Shown here one piece after another: positions 32,632 to 40,315 of a stretch of DNA of 64,000 bases (positions are counted from its first letter, which is position 1; each line of letters begins with the position of its first letter). This stretch comes from Glycomyces sambucus (GTDB lineage: Bacteria > Actinomycetota > Actinomycetes > Mycobacteriales > Micromonosporaceae), in assembly GCF_900102815.1 (NCBI RefSeq), contig NZ_FNGF01000003.1, positions 310,001-374,000 of the forward strand, given 5' to 3'. Both the position numbers and the translations under genes were made by a program. The notes beneath the pieces were generated by a model. That model saw only the letters and a list, made by a program, of their open reading frames with translations. It ran no database searches and had not been told where the DNA came from.

Positions 32632-34791
32632 TTATCGAAGGTCCGGTAGGGACTCGCCGAGGAGCGTTGCGAGGGAGGCGATGTACGGGGTCGAGACGTG
32701 GTGGCCGTCGCGGTAGACCGCCACGCCCTCCACGACGAGCGGGCAGCGCCCGTCGAGGCAGAACCACGGCTCGGTGTCGACGACGGCGGCGCCGGCGTCG
32801 GCCGCGGCGTCGAGGCCCGCCTCGCGGAACTCGGGGTGCTCCACCTCGTAGGGGTCGTCGGCGACGCACTCCTGGACCGCGTCCATGTGGAGGGCGAGGC
32901 ATTCGGGGGCGGCCTCGCCGGTGGCCGAGGGGGTGTCGGCGAGGACGGCGACCTGCTGGGCGGGGGCGGCCCGCTCCAGGGTCTCGGTCCAGCCGGCGTT
33001 CCAGGCTTCGACCGCGGCGTCGCCGTCGAGGCCGGTGACGGTGTTGTCGTCGTAGGTGCCGAAGACCACGAGTTCGGGCTCCAGGGAGGCGATCTCGTCG
33101 AAGACCTCCTGCTTCCAGTCCCAGCACTCGGCGTACTCGCCCTCGTGGACGGTGCTGTCGATGCGCACGGACACGGGGGTGCAGGAGCTCTTGGTGCGGC
33201 TGACGAGCTCCCAGCCGTTGCGTTCGGCGAGGAGTTCGAGGGCCGGGAACCACTGGGCCGCATGGGAGTCGCCGACGAGCATGACCTCGGTGCCGGAGTC
33301 GGTGTCGCCGAAGGAGCAGTCGCCGGGCAGTGCGACGGTCTCGACGTCGAGGTGGCAGTCGCCGTCGTAGATCGCGGGCCGGTCGGCGCTCATATCGGCG
33401 AGGGACGGGGTGAGGTCGTCGGGGACGGTGGTGACGGCGAGCCCGTCGGCGAGGCGCCGGCCGAGTTCGTCGGCGGTGGCGACGGGTTCGACCGCGGCGA
33501 GGTCGACCGGGCCGTCGTCGGCGGGGGCCTTGGGGAAGACGTTGACGAGGGCGAGGACCACGGCGGCGCCGGCGACGGAGGCCATGAGGCCGAGGACGAT
33601 GCCGGCGCCGTTGCTGCGCTTGAGGGGCCGCCAGTTGCGGACCGGCTCCTCGATGCAGGCGTACGAGACCTGGGCGACGGCGACCGTGGCGGCGATGAGG
33701 ACGAGGTTGAGGCGCAGGGTCGGCTCGACGCCGAGGGCGAGCGGCGCGAGGATGAGGATCGGCCAGTGCCACAGGTAGAGGCTGTAGGAGATCTTGCCGA
33801 CGAACTGGAACGGGGCGGTGGACAGCAGCCCCGACACGGGGTTGCGGCCCGGGCCCGATCCGGCCGCGATGACGGCCGCGGTGCCGAGGACCGGCGCGAG
33901 CGCCGCGTACCCGGGGAAGGGGGTCGCCTCGGTGTACATGACGCCGGACAGGACGATCGCCGCGAGCCCGCCGATGCCGAGGACCCACGCGAGGCCCTGC
34001 GGGGTGCGCTTGAGCGCCGGGAGGGTGAGGGCGAGGAGCGCGCCGGCGGCGAGCTCCCAGGCGCGGGTGTGGGCCGCGTAGTAGGCGGTCGGCTGGGACT
34101 CGGCGGTGACGACGACCGAGAGCGCGAGCGTGGCGGCGAAGATGAGGGCCGAGCAGACGATCGCGGCGGTGACCAGGCGCTTCGGCCGGCGCCCGGCGAG
34201 GAGGAGCAGCACGAGCAGGAGCAGCGGCCACACGACGTAGAACTGCTCTTCGACCGCGAGGGACCAGTACTGCTGGAACGGGGACGGCATCTGGTCGGCG
34301 TTCAGGTACTCGGTCTGCTCGGCCACGAACCGGTAGTTGACGATGTAGACGATGACCGCGAGCGCGTCCTGCATGACGGCGTCGAGGCGCGTGACCGGGA
34401 AGAACATCCACGCACCGAGGGCGGTGGCGATGGTCACGGCCATCGCCGCGGGCAGGATGCGGCGGGCGCGGCGGGCGTAGAACCCGGCGATCGAGATCTT
34501 CCCGGTGTCGAAGACCTCCTTGACCAGGAGCGACGTGATGAGGAACCCCGAGAGGACGAAGAAGACGTCGACGCCGACGTACCCGCCCGCCGAGTGGGGG
34601 AACCCCGCGTGGGAGAGCAGGACCAGGCCGACCGCGACGGCGCGCAGCCCCTGGATGTCGGGCCGGAAGCCCATGCCGGTCCACTGCTCGCGCTGCGGTT
34701 CGGGGGCGATGCGGGGCAGCAGGAGGGTGTCGGTGCGGTTGCCCGGAGGGTTCGCGGCGTGGTGGGTCGTCGGGGAACCCGTGGAGACCAT
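32632..34791 (-). CDS. OafA/YrhL-type membrane acyltransferase fused to SGNH domain (second copy)
   Basis: 719 residues, same architecture as the preceding entry but with only about 40 residues before the first helix. Motifs: FRPDIQGLRAVAVGLVLLSH, GVDVFFVLSGFLITSLLVKE, VGDSHAAQWFPAL and YRDGHHVSTPY. The two proteins align along their whole length, including the junction and six cysteines of the SGNH part, so they are a tandem duplication. Start at 34791 (GGAG nine bases upstream; an ATG 18 bases earlier is the alternative). The 198-base gap between the copies has a TACGAT-type -10 candidate on the minus strand. Confidence 0.92.
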   Translation of the reverse strand: MVSTGSPTTHHAANPPGNRTDTLLLPRIAPEPQREQWTGMGFRPDIQGLRAVAVGLVLLSHAGFPHSAGGYVGVDVFFVLSGFLITSLLVKEVFDTGKISIAGFYARRARRILPAAMAVTIATALGAWMFFPVTRLDAVMQDALAVIVYIVNYRFVAEQTEYLNADQMPSPFQQYWSLAVEEQFYVVWPLLLLVLLLLAGRRPKRLVTAAIVCSALIFAATLALSVVVTAESQPTAYYAAHTRAWELAAGALLALTLPALKRTPQGLAWVLGIGGLAAIVLSGVMYTEATPFPGYAALAPVLGTAAVIAAGSGPGRNPVSGLLSTAPFQFVGKISYSLYLWHWPILILAPLALGVEPTLRLNLVLIAATVAVAQVSYACIEEPVRNWRPLKRSNGAGIVLGLMASVAGAAVVLALVNVFPKAPADDGPVDLAAVEPVATADELGRRLADGLAVTTVPDDLTPSLADMSADRPAIYDGDCHLDVETVALPGDCSFGDTDSGTEVMLVGDSHAAQWFPALELLAERNGWELVSRTKSSCTPVSVRIDSTVHEGEYAECWDWKQEVFDEIASLEPELVVFGTYDDNTVTGLDGDAAVEAWNAGWTETLERAAPAQQVAVLADTPSATGEAAPECLALHMDAVQECVADDPYEVEHPEFREAGLDAAADAGAAVVDTEPWFCLDGRCPLVVEGVAVYRDGHHVSTPYIASLATLLGESLPDLR

Positions 34792-34851
34792 CGGGACATT
34801 CTCCACCATGCGTGCGAACCCGTGGTGAACGGTGCGTGGATTGTGAGACGC

Positions 34852-34883
34852 GAGCGGCCCCGACCAGAAGGTCGGGGCCGCTC
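34852..34883 (-). terminator. Terminator after the export permease gene
   Basis: GAGCGGCCCCGACC (34852-34865) pairs perfectly with GGTCGGGGCCGCTC (34870-34883). It starts nine bases past the stop. Confidence 0.8.
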
Positions 34884-34892
34884 GTTCCGCGC

Positions 34893-36560
34893 CTACAGCG
34901 CCTTGAGGACTCGGGGCTCGAGGCGGTAGAAGATCCAGCGTCCGAAGAACAGCAGGAAGATCGAGAAGCCGACCGCGATGCACACCTGGTAGAGGTTCGG
35001 CGCGAGCTCGGGGTTGAACGCCGCGCGGTGCATCGAGAAGATGCCGACGAGCGGGTTCGAGGAGAACACGTCGTACACCCACGGGTTCTCCTTGACCGTG
35101 GGCGCGTCGGCGACCTTGGAGACCGGGTAGATGATCGCGGAGCCGTAGAACAGCACGCGCATGACCAGCGGCATGAACCGCTGCACGTCCTTGAACAGGA
35201 CGTTGGCGGCGGAGAGCACGAACACCATGCCGGTGGTGAGCATGGCCTGCACCAGGATCGCGGGGATGAGCCACACGAGGTTGAGCCCGAACACGCCGCC
35301 GTCGAGGAAGGCGACGATGAGGAGAATCGGGAAGCCGACCGCGTACTCGGCGAAGCGCGCGAGGACCTTCGAGACGGGGAACACCTCGCGCGGGACCTTC
35401 ATGACCGTGATGAGGCTCGCCTGCCCGCCGAGGGCCTTCTGGCCCTCGTTGACGGCGGAGCTGAACCACTGGTAGGCGAAGATGCCCGAGACGATGAACA
35501 GCAGGTACCCGGAGGTGCCCGGGAGCGAGTTGCCGCCGCCGAAGACGAGGTCGAACACGAACCAGTAGATGAGCGTCAGGCCCAGCGGCTCGATGAGCGA
35601 CCACACGTAGCCCATGAACGTGGCCTGGTACTTGACGGCGAGGTCGCGGCGGACCAGCACCGACATGGCGTACCGGTGGCGCAGGAGCGCGGTGAAGCCG
35701 GTCGTGAGCGGGAACTTCCGCTTGAGCGGCTTGACCTCGGCCTCGCGGGACTTCTCCAGCGGGCCTTCGTCGCTGCGCGCGGAGTCGAGGAACGCGGGGA
35801 GCTCGGCGGTGTCGTCGAGGTTCCGGCGGATCGGGGAGGCCCCGGCCATCGGCATGTCGCGGCCCGGTTCGACGCGGGTCGCGTAGGGCGCCTGGGGGAC
35901 CTGGCCCGGGCCTCCCGCGGCGACGTGGGCCGGGGTGGGCGCGACCGCGGGCGGCGGCGGGGGAGTCTGCGGCTGGTAGTGCTGCTGGGACGGCTGCGCG
36001 GGCTGCCCGTACGGCTGCGGCGGCTGCTGTCCCTGCGGATGCTGCGGGTGCTGCCCGTGGGGCGCCTGGCCGTGCGGGGGCTGCGGCGTCTGGTGCGGCT
36101 GGGGCGGCTGGTGGGGCTGCGGCGTCTGGTGCGGCGGCGGGCCCTGGTGGGGGTGCGGCGGCTGGCCCGGGTGGTACGGGGCCTGCGGGGCGCCGTAGGG
36201 CTGCTGCGGGGACCCGTACGCGGCGGGCGGCGGGCCCTGGTGCCCGGGAGGGCCGTACGGCGCGGGGTGCTGCGGGGAGGGAGCGTGCTGCTGCCCGTAG
36301 CCCTGCGGCGGCTGCTGGCCCTGCGGGCCCTGGCCGGGATGCGGCGGCGGGGTGATGCCGCCGGGCGCGGCGGCGGGCGGAGGGCTCGCGAACGCGGCCG
36401 ATCCGGAGCTCATGGCCCCCGGCGGGTAGCCCGCGGGGGCGGCCGAAGGCCCGGCGCCGTAGCCGCCCTGGGGGGCGGCCGCGTCGGTGGAGTCCGGGCT
36501 CCCGTCGCGGTTCCCGGCTGGGCCGGAGACGCCGTCGGGGTGCGGGCTAATCGAGCTCAT
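34893..36560 (-). CDS. Polysaccharide/teichoic-acid type ABC export permease (Wzm/TagG-like) with long low-complexity N-terminus
   Basis: 555 residues. The last 265 or so are a standard six-helix ABC-2 permease of the O-antigen/teichoic acid branch: LVRRDLAVKYQATFMGYVWS, IEPLGLTLIYWFVFDLVF, ASLITVMKVPREVFPVS, and the C-terminal FGRWIFYRLEPRVLKAL. Wzm proteins normally have only a short N-terminus; here about 280 residues of Pro/Gln/Gly/His-rich sequence precede it, in frame and with actinobacterial codon bias. Its start overlaps the dehydrogenase gene by 14 bases, tying it to that operon. No Wzt ATPase gene is in the window. Confidence 0.88.
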   Translation of the reverse strand: MSSISPHPDGVSGPAGNRDGSPDSTDAAAPQGGYGAGPSAAPAGYPPGAMSSGSAAFASPPPAAAPGGITPPPHPGQGPQGQQPPQGYGQQHAPSPQHPAPYGPPGHQGPPPAAYGSPQQPYGAPQAPYHPGQPPHPHQGPPPHQTPQPHQPPQPHQTPQPPHGQAPHGQHPQHPQGQQPPQPYGQPAQPSQQHYQPQTPPPPPAVAPTPAHVAAGGPGQVPQAPYATRVEPGRDMPMAGASPIRRNLDDTAELPAFLDSARSDEGPLEKSREAEVKPLKRKFPLTTGFTALLRHRYAMSVLVRRDLAVKYQATFMGYVWSLIEPLGLTLIYWFVFDLVFGGGNSLPGTSGYLLFIVSGIFAYQWFSSAVNEGQKALGGQASLITVMKVPREVFPVSKVLARFAEYAVGFPILLIVAFLDGGVFGLNLVWLIPAILVQAMLTTGMVFVLSAANVLFKDVQRFMPLVMRVLFYGSAIIYPVSKVADAPTVKENPWVYDVFSSNPLVGIFSMHRAAFNPELAPNLYQVCIAVGFSIFLLFFGRWIFYRLEPRVLKAL

Positions 36561-37599
36561 GCATCATCTCCGTCAGGTGTCGCTCCAGCGCCACCGAGTC
36601 CAGTTCACGATGTTCGAGAATCGTATAACGGCCTGGCCGCGTCCTCGGCGCGTAGGCCACCGCTGTGGCGAGCTCCGCGGTGTTCAACCCGAGTTCATCT
36701 GCGGTGCGCGGCAGGCCGTGCCGCTTCATCGCGGCCGACAGCTCGGCGAACATCGCAGTGTCGCCGCGCAGCCACGTGCACACCAGGGCCCCCAGGGCCC
36801 CCTCGGCTCCGTGCGAGGCGAGGCCGGGGTGGAGCGCTTCGAGCGCGTGCGCGATCTCGTGGCAGCCGCCCGAGCACGGCCGTGAGGACCCGGCCATGCT
36901 GGAGGCGAGGCCGCCCTGGATGAGCGCGTCGGCGAGCGTCGCCAGGAACGCGTCGTCGGCGATGGTGCCCGGGTGGCGCAGGACCGCCTCGGCGCCGGTG
37001 CGGGCGATGGCGGCGGCGAGGCCGTCGACGGGCTCGCCGTTGACCTCGTGCGAGAGCTGCCAGTCGGCGACCGCGGAGAGGTTGGTGAGGGCGTCGCCGA
37101 TGCCGGACTGGAGCTGGTTCGCGGGCGCCCGGCGGATGAAGTCGAGGTCGGCGAGGACGGCGAGCGGCGGGTGGACCCCGTAGGAGACCGAGGCGCCGTC
37201 GCGAACGAGCGAGGCGGTCGGCGAGGCGAGGCCGTCGTGGGCGAGGCTCGTGGCGACCGAGACCATCGGCAGGCCCAGGTCGGAGGCGGCCCACTTGGCG
37301 GTGTCGAGGAGCTTGCCGCCGCCGATGCCGACGAGGGCGTCCACGTGGTCGTCGCGCAGGCGCCGGGTGAGCTCCTTGGCGGCGTCGAGGGTGCCGGGCT
37401 TGACGGTGTGCACGACCGCGTCGGGCAGGTGGTCGAGCTCGTCGGTGAGGGTCGCGCCGAGGCCGGGCCCGAGCGCGACCGCGACGCGGCCGCCGGAGGA
37501 GATCCGGGAGTCCGCGAGCAGTTCGGGGAGGCGCGCGACGGCCCCCGAGGAGACCTCGACCGTGATCGGGGCGAGCACGGTGCGGGCGAAGGTGGGCAC
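36547..37599 (-). CDS. Glycerol-1-phosphate dehydrogenase-like iron/zinc alcohol dehydrogenase
   Basis: 350 residues from the GTG at 37599, which overlaps the upstream stop (TAGTG) and has GGAG seven bases before it. Nucleotide-binding GIGGGKLLDTAKWAA and the VSVATSLAHDGLASPTASL segment are signatures of the sn-glycerol-1-phosphate dehydrogenase (EgsA/AraM) branch. Metal ligands are likely the Asp in GIGDALTNL, the His in CHEIAHALE and the His in LASHGAEG. It would reduce dihydroxyacetone phosphate, or a related keto-polyol phosphate, with NAD(P)H. The next gene upstream can activate the product, so they likely act in series. Confidence 0.85.
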   Translation of the reverse strand: MPTFARTVLAPITVEVSSGAVARLPELLADSRISSGGRVAVALGPGLGATLTDELDHLPDAVVHTVKPGTLDAAKELTRRLRDDHVDALVGIGGGKLLDTAKWAASDLGLPMVSVATSLAHDGLASPTASLVRDGASVSYGVHPPLAVLADLDFIRRAPANQLQSGIGDALTNLSAVADWQLSHEVNGEPVDGLAAAIARTGAEAVLRHPGTIADDAFLATLADALIQGGLASSMAGSSRPCSGGCHEIAHALEALHPGLASHGAEGALGALVCTWLRGDTAMFAELSAAMKRHGLPRTADELGLNTAELATAVAYAPRTRPGRYTILEHRELDSVALERHLTEMMHELD

Positions 37600-38417
37600 T
37601 AAAGCGCTCCGGCGCCGTGCTCGCGGGATCGCTCCGCACCCTGCCGCCTTGATCGCTCCGCGATCTCCGCACCCTGCTGCCCGGATCGCTCCGCAAGCTC
37701 CGCGATCTCTTTGGCGAGCGCCCAGTCGGCGTGGTCGTCGACCTCGGTCCAGCGCACGGGCCCGGTGGAGACCGTCCCGATGCGGCCGGCCTCGGCGAGG
37801 AGCTGGTAGGCGTCCTCGTAGTAGAGGGTCGTGTCGCGGGTGTAGGTCGCTTCGAGGGCCTTGGTCAGCTCCTCGGCGATCCCGGCGGGGATGAGGCTGA
37901 CGCCGATGTACTCCCCCGCGGCGGCCTCGACCGGCTGCGCCTTGTGGATGAGCTCGACACCGTGTTCGCCGATGCGGACTTTCATCGCCTCGTCGGTGAG
38001 CTGCTTGTGGTCGTCCAGGGCCAGGAGCAGGCGCGGGTCGTCCTTCGCGGCCTCGAGGAGGTTCCGCTCGATGCTCGCGGGGTGGACGGTGTCGCCGTTG
38101 ACGAGGATCGCGCCGTCGGCGTAGTGCTCGCGGGCGGTCCACAGCGAGTACGCGTTGTTCCAGTGCGGCCTGTCGTTGTCGACGATCGTCACCGCGACGC
38201 CGTAGCGCGCTTCGAGGGCCGGGGCGTGCTCGCGGATCCGCTCGGCCGCGTGCCCGACGGTGATGGCGATGTCCGTCACATCGACCTCGGCGAGCCCGCG
38301 GACGATGGTGTCGAGGATGGTCTCGGACCCGGTGACCGGCAGGAGCGTCTTGGGGAGGCGGTCGGTGTCGGGGCGCAGGCGCTGCCCCTGTCCGGCGGCG
38401 AGGATGACGCCTCTCAT
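37599..38417 (-). CDS. Sugar/alcohol-phosphate nucleotidyltransferase (LicC-like)
   Basis: 272 residues. The N-terminal LAAGQGQRLRPDTDRLPKTLLPV is the nucleotide-binding and catalytic signature. VDNDRPHWNNAYSLWTA and LVNGDTV resemble phosphocholine cytidylyltransferases (LicC). ARWTEVD-like VRWTEVDDHADWALA lies near the end. It should join a phosphorylated alcohol or sugar to CTP or another NTP; with the downstream dehydrogenase, CDP-glycerol of unusual chirality is a candidate product (inference). The last 33 residues (AERS...QGAE repeats) are a repeat-derived tail. Start at 38417, with GAAAGG five bases upstream. First gene of the operon with the dehydrogenase and Wzm. Confidence 0.87.
   Translation of the reverse strand: MRGVILAAGQGQRLRPDTDRLPKTLLPVTGSETILDTIVRGLAEVDVTDIAITVGHAAERIREHAPALEARYGVAVTIVDNDRPHWNNAYSLWTAREHYADGAILVNGDTVHPASIERNLLEAAKDDPRLLLALDDHKQLTDEAMKVRIGEHGVELIHKAQPVEAAAGEYIGVSLIPAGIAEELTKALEATYTRDTTLYYEDAYQLLAEAGRIGTVSTGPVRWTEVDDHADWALAKEIAELAERSGQQGAEIAERSRRQGAERSREHGAGAL
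37627..37694 (-). repeat. Short direct repeats at the 3' end of the nucleotidyltransferase gene
   Basis: GATCGCTCCGC occurs at 37627-37637, 37651-37661 and 37684-37694. CCGCACCCTGC also recurs between them. They encode the degenerate AERS/QGAE tail of the protein. Confidence 0.75.
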
Positions 38418-38503
38418 GTCTGCCTTTCGGTCGGGGGGCGCGGTCCGGCGCAATCTGCGCGAACCGGTGTGCAACCCGGCTAGTTTACAAGCCGCGAAAG
38501 GGG

Positions 38504-38550
38504 GGAGGCCCCTGCCGGATGTGCGCTCGCACACGCCGGCCGGGGCCTCC
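38504..38550 (-). terminator. Stem-loop downstream of icd
   Basis: GGAGGCCCC-type arm at 38504 pairs with GGGGCCTCC at 38542-38550, with inner CCGG/CCGG pairing. A second smaller stem (CACCAC/GTGGTG, about 38568-38583) lies closer to the icd stop. The 208-base gap otherwise holds the promoter region of the nucleotidyltransferase operon. Confidence 0.5.
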
Positions 38551-38625
38551 AACTGGGAAGGGGCGGCCACCACACCGGTGGTGACCGCACCCTCTACAAC
38601 GAGTCTCCGCGGACCCGGTTACGCG

Positions 38626-39849
38626 CTACTTCGCCGAGACGGCCTTGGCGAGGTTCTCCGACAGGGTGTCGAGGAACTCGTCGGTGGTCTGCCACGGCTC
38701 GTCACGGCCGATGAGGAGCGAGAGGTCCTTGGTCATCTTGCCGCTCTCGACGGTGTCGACGACGACCTTCTCCAGCTCGTTCGCGAACGCGGTGACCTCG
38801 GGGGTCCCGTCGAGCTTGCCGCGGTGCGACAGGCCGCGGGTCCACGCGAAGATCGAGGCGATCGGGTTGGTCGAGGTCTTCTCGCCGCGCTGGTGGGCGC
38901 GGTAGTGGCGGGTGACGGTGCCGTGCGCGGCCTCGGCCTCGACGGTCTGGCCGTCGGGGGTCATGAGCACGGAGGTCATGAGGCCGAGCGAGCCGAAGCC
39001 CTGGGCCACGATGTCGGACTGGACGTCGCCGTCGTAGTTCTTGCAGGCCCAGACGTAACCGCCGTCCCACTTGAGCGCCGCGGCGACCATGTCGTCGATG
39101 AGGCGGTGCTCGTAGGTGAGGCCCTTGGCGTCGAACTCGGCCTTGAACTCGGCGTCGAAGACCTCCTGGAACACGTCCTTGAACATGCCGTCGTACGCCT
39201 TGAGGATGGTGTTCTTGGTCGACATGTACACCGGGTAGTTCCGCTGCAGGCCGTAGCGGAAGCTGGCCCGCGCGAAGTCCTCGATGGACTTGCGGAAGTT
39301 GTACATCGAGAGCGCGACGCCGCCGGCCTCGGGGTACTTGACGACCTCGAACTCGATCGGCTCGGAGCCGTCGTCGGGGGTGAACGAGACGGTGAGGGTG
39401 CCGGGGCGGTCGACCTTGAAGTCGGTGGCGCGGTACTGGTCGCCGAAGGCGTGGCGGCCGATGACGATCGGCTTGGTCCAGCCCGGGACCAGGCGCGGCA
39501 CGTTGCTCATGATGATCGGCTCGCGGAAGACGACGCCGCCGAGGATGTTGCGGATGGTGCCGTTCGGGGAGCGCCACATCTTCTTGAGGCCGAACTCCTC
39601 GACGCGGGCCTCGTCGGGGGTGATGGTCGCGCACTTGACGCCCACGTGGTGCTCGGCGATCGCGTTGGCGGCGTCGACGGTGACCTGGTCGTCGGTGGCG
39701 TCGCGGTGCTCGATCGAGAGGTCGTAGTAGTGCAGGTCCACGTCCAGGTAGGGGTGGATCAGCTCGTCCTTGATCTTGCTCCAGATGATGCGGGTCATCT
39801 CGTCGCCGTCGATCTCGACGACGGGGTTCGCGACCTTGATCTTCGCCAT
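38626..39849 (-). CDS. icd: NADP-dependent isocitrate dehydrogenase (homodimeric, eukaryote-like)
   Basis: 407 residues, cytoplasmic, TCA cycle: isocitrate to 2-oxoglutarate with NADPH. The start [20 protein letters not shown] and length identify the mitochondrial-type dimeric subclass rather than the monomeric enzyme of many actinobacteria. Substrate loop [45 protein letters not shown], and NADP-binding [12 protein letters not shown] are intact. Start ATG at 39849 has AAGGAGAGG eleven bases upstream; the frame's extension to 39975 looks noncoding. A CAGTAC palindrome lies about 70 bases before the start. Confidence 0.97.
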   Translation of the reverse strand: MAKIKVANPVVEIDGDEMTRIIWSKIKDELIHPYLDVDLHYYDLSIEHRDATDDQVTVDAANAIAEHHVGVKCATITPDEARVEEFGLKKMWRSPNGTIRNILGGVVFREPIIMSNVPRLVPGWTKPIVIGRHAFGDQYRATDFKVDRPGTLTVSFTPDDGSEPIEFEVVKYPEAGGVALSMYNFRKSIEDFARASFRYGLQRNYPVYMSTKNTILKAYDGMFKDVFQEVFDAEFKAEFDAKGLTYEHRLIDDMVAAALKWDGGYVWACKNYDGDVQSDIVAQGFGSLGLMTSVLMTPDGQTVEAEAAHGTVTRHYRAHQRGEKTSTNPIASIFAWTRGLSHRGKLDGTPEVTAFANELEKVVVDTVESGKMTKDLSLLIGRDEPWQTTDEFLDTLSENLAKAVSAK

Positions 39850-39914
39850 GGGTTTCGGCACCTCTCCTTGCGCTTCGCCGCGCGTGGTCGGGACGGGGAG
39901 CGGAACGCTCCTAA

Positions 39915-39930
39915 CAGTACGAGCGTACTG
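39915..39930. promoter_or_regulatory. Perfect palindrome upstream of icd
   Basis: CAGTAC-GAGC-GTACTG. On the minus strand the right arm runs into TACTGTTAGGAG, which holds a plausible -10, so a bound protein would cover the icd promoter. Regulator unknown. Confidence 0.4.
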
Positions 39931-40129
39931 GGCCGGGACCGGGGCCCGTCGCCCGCCCGGGGAGTCGTTGGCCACAGGCCGCCTGGGGCCCGCCGCTCGG
40001 CGGACGCGGGGATCGCCCGAACGGGCCTATCGCCCCGCATCGGGGCCCGGTATCGGACCGCGCGGCCCCGACGGCCCGTTCGCAGTGTCGCCGACCGGCT
40101 ACCGTCGGACGGCACCCGCCGGATGAGAC

Positions 40130-40147
40130 CAGGGAAAACGTTCCCTG
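40130..40147. promoter_or_regulatory. Inverted repeat upstream of the family-5 ABC importer
   Basis: CAGGGAA-AACG-TTCCCTG, seven-base perfect arms, 169 bases before the first permease gene. LacI-type sugar operators have this general shape. Confidence 0.4.
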
Positions 40148-40216
40148 AAGTTCAACGTAACGATTCCGTCTCAAGGCTGGCGTGCGCCGGGTCACGACAG
40201 GTAAGTTCGTTAACTA

Positions 40217-40240
40217 GAAACAATCTTTCCAATTTGTTTC
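40217..40240. promoter_or_regulatory. Second inverted repeat upstream of the family-5 ABC importer
   Basis: GAAACAA (40217-40223) and TTGTTTC (40234-40240) flank a ten-base AT-rich spacer. It lies in the most AT-rich 60 bases of the 465-base icd-importer gap, 75 bases before the GTG start, so it probably overlaps the promoter. Confidence 0.45.
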
Positions 40241-40315
40241 GGGATCCGAGACCGCTCAGCGGCGACGCATGCGAGCCGCGGACGAGCCCGACCACGCACG
40301 AAGGAGTGCCCCCAG

